Part shown: one piece after another, positions 18,938 through 26,469 of the stretch
Numbering within the stretch: the first letter of the stretch is position 1
How the letters are laid out: the number at the start of each line of letters is the position of its first letter
NCBI RefSeq assembly: GCF_030162935.1
Contig: NZ_JASAUZ010000045.1
Span: 1 to 64,000, forward strand
DNA: 64,000 nt
Reading direction: 5' to 3'
Source: Comamonas halotolerans
GTDB lineage: Bacteria; Pseudomonadota; Gammaproteobacteria; Burkholderiales; Burkholderiaceae_C
The notes under the pieces: model-generated
Database searches by the model: none
Told to the model about the DNA's origin: nothing
The model's input: only the letters and a program-made list of their open reading frames with translations
Translations under genes and position numbers: made by a program

Positions 18938-19332
18938 AAAAAACCAAGCTGTTGAACGCAGCGCTTTCGCATCTGGTGGCGCAACTGGGTCACAACGACT
19001 TGATAGTGGTGGGGGATGCGGGTCTGCCCGTGCCGCCCGGTGTGCCCTGTATCGATCTGGCGGTGATGCGTGGCTTGCCGTGCATAAATCAGGTGCTGGA
19101 AGCGCTGGAAAGCGAAATGCAGGTCGAGCGCCTGGTGCTGGCCACCGAGTCGCTGAATGCCCATGGTGGTCAAATGCCTGCGTGGCTGCCTGCTGCCTGG
19201 CGCGATCTGCCTACGGAGCAGGTCTCGCACGAAGTGTTCAAACAGCGCAATGCGCAAGCGCGGGCGGTGATCCGCACGGGTGAGTGCACGCCGTATGCGA
19301 ACGTCATGCTGGTTGCCGGCGTGGCCTTTTAA
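18934..19332 (+). CDS. rbsD: D-ribose pyranase
   Basis: 132-residue enzyme interconverting the pyran and furan forms of ribose so that the kinase receives its substrate. The N-terminal MKKTKLLNAALSHLVAQLGH with the catalytic His, GDAGLPVP, and the C-terminal R-TGECTPYANVMLVAGVAF match RbsD/FucU. In E. coli rbsD is first in the operon; here it is last, overlapping rbsK by four bases. Confidence 0.95.
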   Translation: MKKTKLLNAALSHLVAQLGHNDLIVVGDAGLPVPPGVPCIDLAVMRGLPCINQVLEALESEMQVERLVLATESLNAHGGQMPAWLPAAWRDLPTEQVSHEVFKQRNAQARAVIRTGECTPYANVMLVAGVAF

Positions 19333-19356
19333 AATCTTTCTTTTCGATAGAAAGTG

Positions 19357-19385
19357 CAAACGCAGCCCGCGAGGCTGCGTTTTTG
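19357..19385 (+). terminator. Intrinsic terminator of the rbs operon
   Basis: AACGCAGCC and GGCTGCGTT form a 9-bp stem with loop CGCGA followed by a T run, 26 bases after the rbsD stop. Confidence 0.92.
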
Positions 19386-19452
19386 CTTTCCGTCAGAGTC
19401 AACCAACAGCCGCACAAGGGCAGGGTGACTCGCGTATGCTTGGCCTTCTGCT

Positions 19453-20733
19453 ATGAATCAACTGCATCTGTTTTTACCCTGCGCCGCTGGCGTTGAGGTC
19501 TATCTGGCCGACGAAGTGCGCGCCATTACCGGCGTTGGCAAGGACGACGTGCTCACCGGGCGCGGCGGCGTCATGGTGCGTGGCATGTGGCGCGATGCCA
19601 TGCTGCTCAACCTTTACAGCCGCCTGGCCCAGCGTGTACTGGTCGAGCTTTCGTACACCGAGTACCGCAGCGAGAACGATCTGTACCGCGCCGCCAGTGA
19701 AGTGGCGTGGGAAATCTGGTTCACGCCCAAAGAAACCTTCAAGATTGAAGTGACGGCCCAGCACAGCCCTCTGACCAGTCTGAACTTTGCAGCGCTACGC
19801 ATCAAAGACGCCATTGCCGATCGCTTCCGCGCCAAACGCAACGGTGTGCGTCCCAGTGTGGAGACCAACCGCCCCGATGTGCGCGTGCACATGCACCTGA
19901 CCACCGACAGTTGCACGCTGTATATCGATACGTCGGGGGAGGCACTGTTCAAGCGTGGCTGGCGCGAAGACAAGGGCGATGCGCCCCTGAAGGAAACCCT
20001 GGCGGCAGCCATGATTGCTGCCACGGGCTGGGACCCGCATGGACCTAATCCGCAGCCGCTGTACGACCCCTGCTGTGGTTCGGGCACCGTGGTGATCGAG
20101 GCTGCACAGATTGCGCGAAAGATTCCGGCAGGCATCTTGCGCAGTTTTGCCTTTGAGAAGCTGGTGCCTTTTCAGCGCCATGTATGGGAGCAGATCCTGG
20201 ATGAGGCAGAAGCCAAGATTCTGGACGAAAGCCCGGTGCCCATCTACGGCTCCGATGTGTCGCACCGCATGGTGGACTTCGCTCAGCGCAATGCCGAGCG
20301 CGCTGGTGTGGCTGAAACGGTGAATCTGCGTGGCGGTGATGCCCTGCAACGCATGCCGCCTTGCGAGCAGCCGGGCATGATGCTGCTCAATCCTCCGTAT
20401 GGTGAGCGCATTGCCGCAGCCGGCAGCTTTGGCCGCAATGCTGCAGAGCGTATGAATGTGGTGGAGCGTGCAGGCCGCGAAACCGCGCAGACCGAAGATG
20501 GTGGCGAGTTCTTCAGCCAGCTGGCCAGCCACTGGAAGAAAAATTACAGCGGCTGGAGTGGCTGGATGCTCACCCCAGACCTGAAATTGCCGGGCAAGAT
20601 GCGCCTGAAAGAATCGCGCCGTACCCCTATGTGGAATGGCCCGATCGAGTGTCGCCTGTTCCGCTTTGACATGATCAAAGGGGCAGTCAAACCCCGCAAG
20701 GAAGGTTCTGCTGACAGTGGAGCTTGCGCATGA
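19453..20733 (+). CDS. THUMP-domain 23S rRNA (guanine-N2) methyltransferase, RlmL-type
   Basis: 426-residue SAM-dependent RNA methyltransferase. The N-terminal ferredoxin-like/THUMP region (about 1-160) is followed by a Rossmann MTase domain with motif I DPCCGSGTV (about residue 205) and the catalytic motif NPPYGER (about residue 313), which is diagnostic for guanine-N2 methylation. It corresponds to the RlmL half of E. coli RlmKL (G2445); the RlmK half is absent, as in many betaproteobacteria. The exact target base is inferred from the family. The stop overlaps the start of the PIN-domain gene (ATGA). Confidence 0.88.
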   Translation: MNQLHLFLPCAAGVEVYLADEVRAITGVGKDDVLTGRGGVMVRGMWRDAMLLNLYSRLAQRVLVELSYTEYRSENDLYRAASEVAWEIWFTPKETFKIEVTAQHSPLTSLNFAALRIKDAIADRFRAKRNGVRPSVETNRPDVRVHMHLTTDSCTLYIDTSGEALFKRGWREDKGDAPLKETLAAAMIAATGWDPHGPNPQPLYDPCCGSGTVVIEAAQIARKIPAGILRSFAFEKLVPFQRHVWEQILDEAEAKILDESPVPIYGSDVSHRMVDFAQRNAERAGVAETVNLRGGDALQRMPPCEQPGMMLLNPPYGERIAAAGSFGRNAAERMNVVERAGRETAQTEDGGEFFSQLASHWKKNYSGWSGWMLTPDLKLPGKMRLKESRRTPMWNGPIECRLFRFDMIKGAVKPRKEGSADSGACA

Positions 20734-21224
20734 AAATCTTCCTGAAGTGGCCTGCATGCAATGCAGGCTACGCGGGGGCTCAGCCGCGGCCCATGGTGCT
20801 GGACACCAATGTGGTGCTGGACATGCTGATCTTTGATGACCCGCACATTCCACCCATTCGGGAGTTGGTTGCTCAGGGTGCCGTGCGCTGGATTGCCGAT
20901 CAGGCACAGCGTATCGAGCTGGAGCGCGTGCTGCACTACAGCCAGATTGCCCCGCGCGTGTCGTTCTACGGCAAGACACCGGAAGGCGTGATGGCTGCAT
21001 TTGATGCTGCGGTGGAATATGTGGACGCAGCGCCCAAGATTCGCTTTACCTGCACCGACCCTGATGACCAGCATTTCCTTGATCTGGCCAGCCAGCACAA
21101 GGCGCTGCTGGTCAGCAAAGACAAGGCGGTGCTCAAACAGCGCAAGCGTGTGGCGCAGCACTATGGTGCCACGGTGGGCAACATCCTGATGCTGGAGTCG
21201 CAAGCACATGCATTGGCAGCCTGA
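20730..21224 (+). CDS. PIN-domain protein (putative ribonuclease)
   Basis: 164-residue protein with a PIN nuclease fold: MVLDTNVVLDMLIFD (first acidic residue, about 23-37), RIELERVL, then CTDPDDQHFLDLA and LLVSKDKAVL, providing the acidic Asp/Glu cluster that binds Mg2+. It resembles the PIN family annotated as putative toxin-antitoxin toxins (COG1569), but no antitoxin-sized gene is next to it. The ATG at 20730 overlaps the stop of the methyltransferase gene, so the two are coupled and it may act in RNA processing rather than as a toxin; that is inference. Confidence 0.8.
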   Translation: MKIFLKWPACNAGYAGAQPRPMVLDTNVVLDMLIFDDPHIPPIRELVAQGAVRWIADQAQRIELERVLHYSQIAPRVSFYGKTPEGVMAAFDAAVEYVDAAPKIRFTCTDPDDQHFLDLASQHKALLVSKDKAVLKQRKRVAQHYGATVGNILMLESQAHALAA

Positions 21225-21300
21225 AGATGGCTCTGCCTAGCTGTGGTGCACGTGATGCTTGGTTTTTACGACAGATCAGGGGGATGGAGTGTGCTTGGTC

Positions 21301-21330
21301 ATGGCAGCTTTTCGCTGACCCGGCGACAAT
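21301..21330 (+). promoter_or_regulatory. Candidate aroG promoter
   Basis: ATGGCA (21301-21306), an 18-base spacer and GACAAT (21325-21330) lie six bases before the ATG at 21337, the same geometry as at argS. The GGCGGG between them could instead act as a weak ribosome binding site. Confidence 0.3.
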
Positions 21331-21336
21331 GGCGGG

Positions 21337-22449
21337 ATGACCATCTCCACATCCACTTTTACCAAGCCCACGACCTTGTCCACGCTCGACACGACCCGCA
21401 TTGACGACACCCGAATCAAGGCCGTCCGCCCTTTGTTGACTCCTGCCCTTTTGCAGGAATGGTTGCCCGCGAGTACACAGGCCCAGGCCTTGGTGGAAAG
21501 CAGTCGCCAAGCCATATCACGTGTCTTGCATGGCCAGGATGACCGCTTGATTGTGGTGGTGGGGCCATGCTCCATCCACGACCATGCCCAAGCCATGGAG
21601 TATGCGCGTCAGCTCAAGGTGCAGGCTGATGCGCTGTCGCAAGATCTGTTGGTGGTCATGCGTGTGTACTTTGAAAAGCCGCGTACCACCGTGGGCTGGA
21701 AGGGGTATATCAACGACCCTTATCGGGATGGCAGCTTCAATGTGAACGAAGGGCTGAAGCTGGCGCGTCAACTGTTGCTGGACGTGCTGGATCTGGGATT
21801 GCCCGCAGGCACAGAGTTTCTGGATTTGCTCTCGCCACAGTTCATCAGTGATCTGGTCAGCTGGGGCGCCATCGGTGCGCGCACCACCGAAAGCCAGAGC
21901 CATCGCCAACTGGCCAGTGGCTTGTCCTGTCCGGTGGGCTTCAAGAACGGCACTGATGGTGGCGTGAAAGTGGCTTGCGATGCCATCCTGGCGGCGCAGT
22001 CATCGCATGCTTTCATGGGCATGACCAAGATGGGACAAAGCGCCATTTTTGAAACCCGTGGCAATCAGGATTGCCATGTGATATTGCGCGGTGGAAAGCA
22101 ACCCAACTATGCGGCGGCTGATGTGCAAGCTGCGTCGGAGCTGCTGGAAAAAACCGGTTTGCGTCCGCAAGTGATGATTGATTTCTCCCATGCCAACAGC
22201 AGCAAGCAGCATCGTCGTCAGATTGATGTGGCCGCCGATGTGGCAGCGCAAATTGCGGGAGGTGATGCACGGATCACGGGCGTGATGATCGAGAGCCACC
22301 TGAACGAAGGTCGCCAGGACATTGTGGATGGACAAACGCTGCAGCATGGTGTGTCGCTCACCGATGCCTGCATCAGCATGGAGCAGACCATCCCTGTGCT
22401 GCAACATCTAGCCGCCGCCGTGCGTGCACGCCGCAACGTGAAGCGCTAG
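21337..22449 (+). CDS. aroG: 3-deoxy-7-phosphoheptulonate synthase (class I)
   Basis: 370-residue DAHP synthase, first enzyme of the shikimate pathway, joining phosphoenolpyruvate and erythrose 4-phosphate. The class I (AroF/G/H) segments are clear: VVVGPCSIHDHAQAMEYA with the metal-binding Cys, PRTTVGWKGYINDP, GARTTESQSHRQLASGLSCP, GFKNGTDG and MIDFSHANSSK. Which aromatic amino acid inhibits it cannot be told from sequence alone; aroG is used as the generic symbol. It is followed by a strong bidirectional terminator shared with the convergent hemerythrin gene. Confidence 0.95.
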   Translation: MTISTSTFTKPTTLSTLDTTRIDDTRIKAVRPLLTPALLQEWLPASTQAQALVESSRQAISRVLHGQDDRLIVVVGPCSIHDHAQAMEYARQLKVQADALSQDLLVVMRVYFEKPRTTVGWKGYINDPYRDGSFNVNEGLKLARQLLLDVLDLGLPAGTEFLDLLSPQFISDLVSWGAIGARTTESQSHRQLASGLSCPVGFKNGTDGGVKVACDAILAAQSSHAFMGMTKMGQSAIFETRGNQDCHVILRGGKQPNYAAADVQAASELLEKTGLRPQVMIDFSHANSSKQHRRQIDVAADVAAQIAGGDARITGVMIESHLNEGRQDIVDGQTLQHGVSLTDACISMEQTIPVLQHLAAAVRARRNVKR

Positions 22450-22462
22450 TCGCTGAAAAAAG

Positions 22463-22501
22463 AAAAGCCGCATGCAGAAGTGAGCTGCATGCGGCTTTTT
22501 T
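22463..22501. terminator. Bidirectional terminator between aroG and the hemerythrin gene
   Basis: An 11-bp perfect stem, GCCGCATGCAG / CTGCATGCGGC, with an A-rich 5' flank and a T run after it. It serves aroG on the plus strand and could stop the convergent gene on the minus strand. Confidence 0.92.
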
Positions 22502-22520
22502 GTGCCAGAGATTTTTAAAT

Positions 22521-23180
22521 TTATTGTTTGAGTTTAATTTTTTTCTCAATTTTAGTGTTCGCTTTTTCTTCTTTTTTACGTCGATTGAAAACTTGTTTCA
22601 TATAACGCACATCACTGGGTGAGAGTTGCTTTTGCGCTGCGACGAATTGCTCTTGCTCCTCTTCGCGAATGTGGTGCAGGTATTCATCACGCAAGGCTGT
22701 AAAACGGCGCATCCATGCTGGGGATGCCATGTCGCGTGCAGCCAGATCGGCCAGCATGTCATCGATCTCTTTATGCTCGCTGACCGCGTGGCGTGCATCA
22801 TCCGTGGTCGCAGGATTGCGCATCACCGTGGACCACAGCGCTTGCTCTTCAGCGGCAGCATGACTTTTCAGCTCCAGCGTGAGTTCATGAAAGAGCTTTT
22901 CACGGTCTGGTGATTTGGCTGAGGTGTCGCACACCATGGCCAGCAGGGCGCGATGGCGATCATGGTCCTGCACGAGACGTCCAAAGATGTCGGGGTCACC
23001 GCGGAACTGGGTGGCTGGCGTACTGCCGATATTTGCAGCGACATCTGGCGCCAAGGCTTTGGCTTTTGCAATAGCGGCACGTTTGGCTTCCATGGGTTTG
23101 CTGGCTTTTGCCAAAGCTTTGGTGCGTGGTGCAGGCGCTGTCTTTGGGGTGGCTTTGCTACGTGGTGTAGAAGTTGGCAT
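22521..23180 (-). CDS. Hemerythrin HHE-domain protein with basic tails
   Basis: 219 residues. The central part (about 60-185) is a hemerythrin-like four-helix bundle with the expected histidines and acids: LVQDHDRHRALL, ELKSHAAAEEQALW, HAVSEHKEIDDML and YLHHIREEEQEQF. Such domains bind a di-iron centre and act in oxygen, NO or iron handling. Unusual are a 45-residue N-terminal tail made mostly of Ala, Lys and Pro, and a C-terminal tail of about 20 residues dominated by Lys, both resembling histone-H1-like nucleic-acid-binding tails. The last 80 bases of the gene are markedly AT-rich. Confidence 0.85.
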   Translation of the reverse strand: MPTSTPRSKATPKTAPAPRTKALAKASKPMEAKRAAIAKAKALAPDVAANIGSTPATQFRGDPDIFGRLVQDHDRHRALLAMVCDTSAKSPDREKLFHELTLELKSHAAAEEQALWSTVMRNPATTDDARHAVSEHKEIDDMLADLAARDMASPAWMRRFTALRDEYLHHIREEEQEQFVAAQKQLSPSDVRYMKQVFNRRKKEEKANTKIEKKIKLKQ

Positions 23181-23253
23181 GGCGTCTTGTTTTCAAGTTG
23201 CAACAGCCCATGTTGTAGCCAAGGTTGCCATCCACCGAGGGTGGGAAGAGGAG

Positions 23254-23280
23254 GTGCAGCCCTGTAGGAAAGGGCTGCAC
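23254..23280 (-). terminator. Terminator after the dioxygenase gene
   Basis: Perfect 10-bp stem GTGCAGCCCT / AGGGCTGCAC with a 7-base loop, starting 11 bases beyond the dioxygenase stop. On the minus strand the stem is followed by CTCCTCTTCC rather than pure T, so termination may be moderate. Confidence 0.6.
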
Positions 23281-23290
23281 GCAGCCGTGC

Positions 23291-24289
23291 TCAATACTTG
23301 TTGGAAAAGTTGGCGCTGATGCGCTGCTTCAGATATTCGGCAGCGGTGATATCAGGGTATTGGCCGCCTGGGCTGGAGATCAGCACATCCTCATCAGCTT
23401 GGCAAAAGAACGCCAAGCTGTAGCGCGCGCCCTGGTATTCATGGGGGGCAGGGTTTTTGACACGGTGGAAGTTGGAGGGCAGGCGATCATCACTCCAGCG
23501 CATCAACATATCGCCGATATTGCAGGTAATCACCCCCTCGGCTGGCTCGACCGGGGTCCACGCCCGGCCTTCCATGTCTTTTCCAGGAAGCACCTGCAGA
23601 CCACCCTGACCAGGACGCTGGAACAGCAGCGTCAGGCAATCGTAGTCGGTATGAGCGCCAGCACGCCAGATGCCTTTGGGAGTGTCGGGCGTCTGGGCAA
23701 AGTAATGCAGCATGCGCAGTGTGCTTTGGTAGTGTGGGCTGGAAGGGTTGTGGGCGCGTGTGAAAAAGTCGCTGGCAAACCCGAGCTTGTCGGCAAAGCA
23801 TGAAAGCACTTGCATGCCTACCTTCCAGCACTGTGCTTCAAAGTCCAGCACAGCAGCTTGAAAGCCTGGCAGACTGTTCTCGCTGGGCCATTTGCCCTGC
23901 AGGCGGGGGCGTGTGATTTGGTAGGACTCTTTCTGATCGGCTGTTCCGGTAGAGGGGCGGATTTGCGACAAGCTTTCCCAGCCGGCATTGCGTGACAGAG
24001 GCCATTGCGCTTTGCGTTCTGGCGATTGGGCGAAAAAGGCTTCTGACAGTTCGAAAGCTTTTTGCACCGTCTCTGTGCTGATGCCATGGTTGTAGATTTG
24101 AAAGAAGCCGATTTCAGTGGCTGCGCTCCAGAGCTGCTCGGTGATTTCTGCTTTGCGCTTCGCGAAGTCGGACATATCAATGCGGCGGATTTCGCGTTGC
24201 ACCGTGGTGCCTTCGCTGCCCATGGTGGATTCTTTGCGCAGTTCTTCCAGTGCGTATGCGAGAGTGTTGTTGGCGGGTGTGGTCGGCAT
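23291..24289 (-). CDS. Fe(II)/2-oxoglutarate-dependent dioxygenase, isopenicillin N synthase family
   Basis: 332 residues with the IPNS/ACC-oxidase architecture: an N-terminal DIOX_N region (EQLWSAATEIGFFQIYNHGI, about residues 49-68) and a C-terminal jelly roll. The 2-His-1-carboxylate iron site is visible in AGAHTDYDCLTLL (HxD) and SNFHRVKNP (distal His), and the 2-oxoglutarate anchor in RYSLAFF (RxS). The start at 24289 is chosen for AGGAAG just upstream. The substrate is unknown; members include oxidases acting on amino acids, nucleobases and xenobiotics. It is divergent from an ABC binding-protein gene, a linkage that suggests a shared substrate. Confidence 0.88.
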   Translation of the reverse strand: MPTTPANNTLAYALEELRKESTMGSEGTTVQREIRRIDMSDFAKRKAEITEQLWSAATEIGFFQIYNHGISTETVQKAFELSEAFFAQSPERKAQWPLSRNAGWESLSQIRPSTGTADQKESYQITRPRLQGKWPSENSLPGFQAAVLDFEAQCWKVGMQVLSCFADKLGFASDFFTRAHNPSSPHYQSTLRMLHYFAQTPDTPKGIWRAGAHTDYDCLTLLFQRPGQGGLQVLPGKDMEGRAWTPVEPAEGVITCNIGDMLMRWSDDRLPSNFHRVKNPAPHEYQGARYSLAFFCQADEDVLISSPGGQYPDITAAEYLKQRISANFSNKY

Positions 24290-24711
24290 ATGCGGACTTC
24301 CTGTATGCATGAGGTTGGAACCTGCTGAAAGTCGGCGAGTGCACAAGTGTGGTGCATCAGCGCAGACCTTCAGGCCTGGCGTGCTGCAGGTTGCAGCACG
24401 TGCTGAGCAATTTCCGGCCTCGACCACGCAGCCAAGGGTGAACGCTTCTACTCGTGCGCCCAATGCGATGCCAGAACCGTGCCAGTTTGGTAATTGGATG
24501 TCTGGCAAGTTCATGGCACCGTGCTGGCACAGGATGTGCATGCGCCTTCTGTGAGTAGAAGCGTTCAGCGCATGTATGACTCGCTGGTCATGCCGCCCGG
24601 AAATTGCTCAGCCCCCAGCGCCTGCAAGATGGCTTTGGACGGGGTGGGCCCAGGCTGCGTCCACACGCTCCATCGTGCTGAGCAGGCAAGCAACAATGAA
24701 GGAGTTTTGCC
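24290..24711. other. Structured divergent intergenic region
   Basis: 422 bases between the dioxygenase and the binding-protein gene with no plausible gene. It contains a perfect 8-bp dyad GTGCTGCA / TGCAGCAC (24381-24399) and a 15-bp perfect inverted repeat with arms at 24439-24453 and 24553-24567 enclosing further dyads such as GTGCCAG / CTGGCAC. It must hold both divergent promoters. AAGGAG precedes the plus-strand start at 24712. Confidence 0.55.
24439..24567. repeat. 15-bp perfect inverted repeat, 99-bp spacer
   Basis: TGAACGCTTCTACTC at 24439-24453 is repeated in inverse at 24553-24567. The spacer carries internal GTGCCAG / CTGGCAC dyads. It may be a pair of operators, a large RNA hairpin or a small miniature element. 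Confidence 0.6.
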
Positions 24712-25742
24712 ATGCAACGCCGCCAATTTTTGCGCACCGTCTCATCCTTGTCTGCTGCCGCCGTTCTGCCCGCTACAGTCTGGGCGCAGTCCAGCACCAA
24801 AGCGCTGACTCCCGTGAAATTCACCCTGGACTTCAAGGTCACCAGCCAGACTTCGCCTTTTTTCCTGGCAGCCTCCAAGGGGTATTTCGCGGAGGAAGGC
24901 CTGGATGTGCAAATCGATGTGGGTGCGGGCTCGGTAGCCTCCATCACGCGTGTGGCCTCGGGGGCCTACGATTTGGGCCTTGGAGATATCAGCTCGTTGA
25001 TTGAGGCACATGCCAATGGCGCTATGCCGGTGCGGGCGGTCTACCAGTACTACAACCGTGCGCCGTTCACCATCATCGGACGCAAAGACAAAGGCATCAC
25101 CACCCGCTGGGAGAGCTTGAAAGGCAAGAAGGTGGCCGCCGCCGCAGTGGAGGCAACACGCCGCTGCGGGCCGATGGTGGCTGAACAGCAAAAATTCGAC
25201 GAGCCCTTCTTTCAGTGGGTCACCACCGACTTCAGTGCGCGTGACAATGTGATGGTTCGTGGCGATGTGGATGCCGCCACATATTTCCACGATTCGGCCA
25301 TCACCTTGCTGATGCGCATGCCTGAGGAGCAACTGAGTGTGCTGAGTTACGCCGATGCTGGCGTGCACCTGTATGGCAATGCGGTGCTGGCGAGTCAGAA
25401 AATGATGGCTGAAAAGCCCGATGTGGTGCGTGCTTTCCTGCGGGCAACCCGCGTGCGTTGCAGGAGACTTTGACCAATCCTGAGGCTGCGCTGGCAGCTG
25501 TGCGTGCGCGCGAGCCGATGCTGCGCGCAGACCAAGAAAGCGCTCGCTGGGCGATCACACGCACGTATCTGGCAACAGCAGAAACTGCGCGTTTAGGCTT
25601 GGGGCGTGTGGACATGCAGGTGCTGCAAGCGCAGATCCATCAAGTGCGCAAAACGTTTGCGCTGAAACATGCGCCAGCTATATCGACGGTGTGGAACCAA
25701 GGCTTCTTGCCGGAACTGGTCACCACCGGGAGTGCCGCATGA
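24712..25742 (+). pseudogene. ABC transporter substrate-binding protein (NMT1/SsuA-like), frameshifted
   Basis: Binding protein of the taurine/nitrate/pyrimidine-precursor class, broken by a frameshift. The first 243 or so codons are family-like: a Tat-type signal (MQRRQFLRTV, ending near VWAQ), then FTLDFKVTSQTSPFFLAASKG and the segments VGAGSVASI and WVTTDFSARDNVMVRGDVDA. After AFLRAT at about 25452 this frame runs into an unrelated tail and a stop at 25471-25473. The normal C terminus continues in the -1 frame from about 25458 (LQETLTNPEAALAAVR) to the stop at 25742, ending with the helix VDMQVLQAQIHQVRKTFAL. One missing base near 25450-25457 explains it. No permease or ATPase gene is adjacent. 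The true C-terminal frame overlaps the deaminase start by ATGA. Confidence 0.82.
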
Positions 25743-26260
25743 TCGGGTCAGCGGGTTTGCCCAGCGGGTGGATACAAGAACAGGCAGTGGATGAGCGCGA
25801 TGGCATGTACCTGCGCCAGGCGATTGCGCTGTCGTGCACAGCACGTGAGCGGGGGAACAGGCCTTTTGGCTCATTGATTGTGGGCTTCGATGGTGAGGTT
25901 TTGGGGCAGGGCTGGAACAGCAATGCGGAGACAGGCGACTGCACGGCGCATGCGGAGGTGCAGGCGATCCGGGACGCTTGTCAGCGCCACGGCAGGGACG
26001 TGATGGAGCATGCCACCCTCTATGCCTCGGGAGAGCCCTGTGTCATGTGTGCTGGCGCAATTTTCTGGGCCAATATCCGGCGTGTGGTGTATGGCATCGA
26101 CGACCAGCGTTTGCGTGTCTTTCGCGGTGAACGACTGGATCAACGTGATGTTGAATGGTCTTGCCGAGATGTGTTTCGTGCAGCGCCGTTCCCTATAGAT
26201 TGCATAGGGCCTGCGTTGATCGAGGAAGCGCGTGCGCCGCACCTTGGGGCCTGGAAGTGA
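25739..26260 (+). CDS. Nucleoside/nucleobase deaminase (CDA fold)
   Basis: 173-residue zinc hydrolase of the cytidine-deaminase superfamily, dCMP_cyt_deam_1 type. The zinc site is HAEVQA (His71, catalytic Glu73) and EPCVMCAG (Cys101, Cys104). RGNRPFGSLIV resembles the guanine/tRNA-adenosine deaminase branch (GuaD, TadA), but the substrate cannot be fixed. The start at 25739 overlaps the end of the binding-protein frame (ATGA), which implies that the two were one coupled operon before the frameshift, or still are if the frameshift is a sequence error. Confidence 0.85.
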   Translation: MIGSAGLPSGWIQEQAVDERDGMYLRQAIALSCTARERGNRPFGSLIVGFDGEVLGQGWNSNAETGDCTAHAEVQAIRDACQRHGRDVMEHATLYASGEPCVMCAGAIFWANIRRVVYGIDDQRLRVFRGERLDQRDVEWSCRDVFRAAPFPIDCIGPALIEEARAPHLGAWK

Positions 26261-26390
26261 GCTGGCCAGCGCCATTAGCTTGTCAAGCTGTGGCGCAGAA
26301 ACCACCCAAGCACTTCTGGGCCGCTCATGCTGCGTTGTGAGCTCTGTGGACTCATTACCTACAATGGTGCGATTCTTGCAGTGCAACGCT

Positions 26391-26440
26391 GCCCAGCCCG
26401 GGACGACCTGGGCTGGTAATTTTCCAAGAGGGACGGCCCG
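26391..26440 (+). promoter_or_regulatory. Guanidine-II (mini-ykkC) riboswitch
   Basis: Two consecutive hairpins carry the diagnostic ACGR tetraloops. The first pairs CCAGCCCGGG (26393-26402) with CCTGGGCTGG (26407-26416) around ACGA; the second pairs GGG (26430-26432) with CCC (26437-26439) around ACGG. Both give the GG-ACGR-CC core of the guanidine-II class. A 13-base linker separates them, and the ribosome binding site AAGGAG of the exporter gene follows 18 bases after the second. In this class guanidine joins the two loops and exposes the ribosome binding site, so exporter translation should rise with guanidine. Confidence 0.9.
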
Positions 26441-26469
26441 CATTGAATTTCAAATGCAAGGAGTCTCTT

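Noticed and set aside
20730-21224. Classical VapBC-type toxin-antitoxin pair
   Set aside because: No antitoxin-sized gene lies on either side; the upstream neighbour is an rRNA methyltransferase.
25440-25475. Programmed -1 frameshifting to join the two parts of the binding-protein gene
   Set aside because: There is no slippery heptamer or downstream stimulatory structure at the junction, and the family is not known to use recoding; a one-base deletion is simpler.
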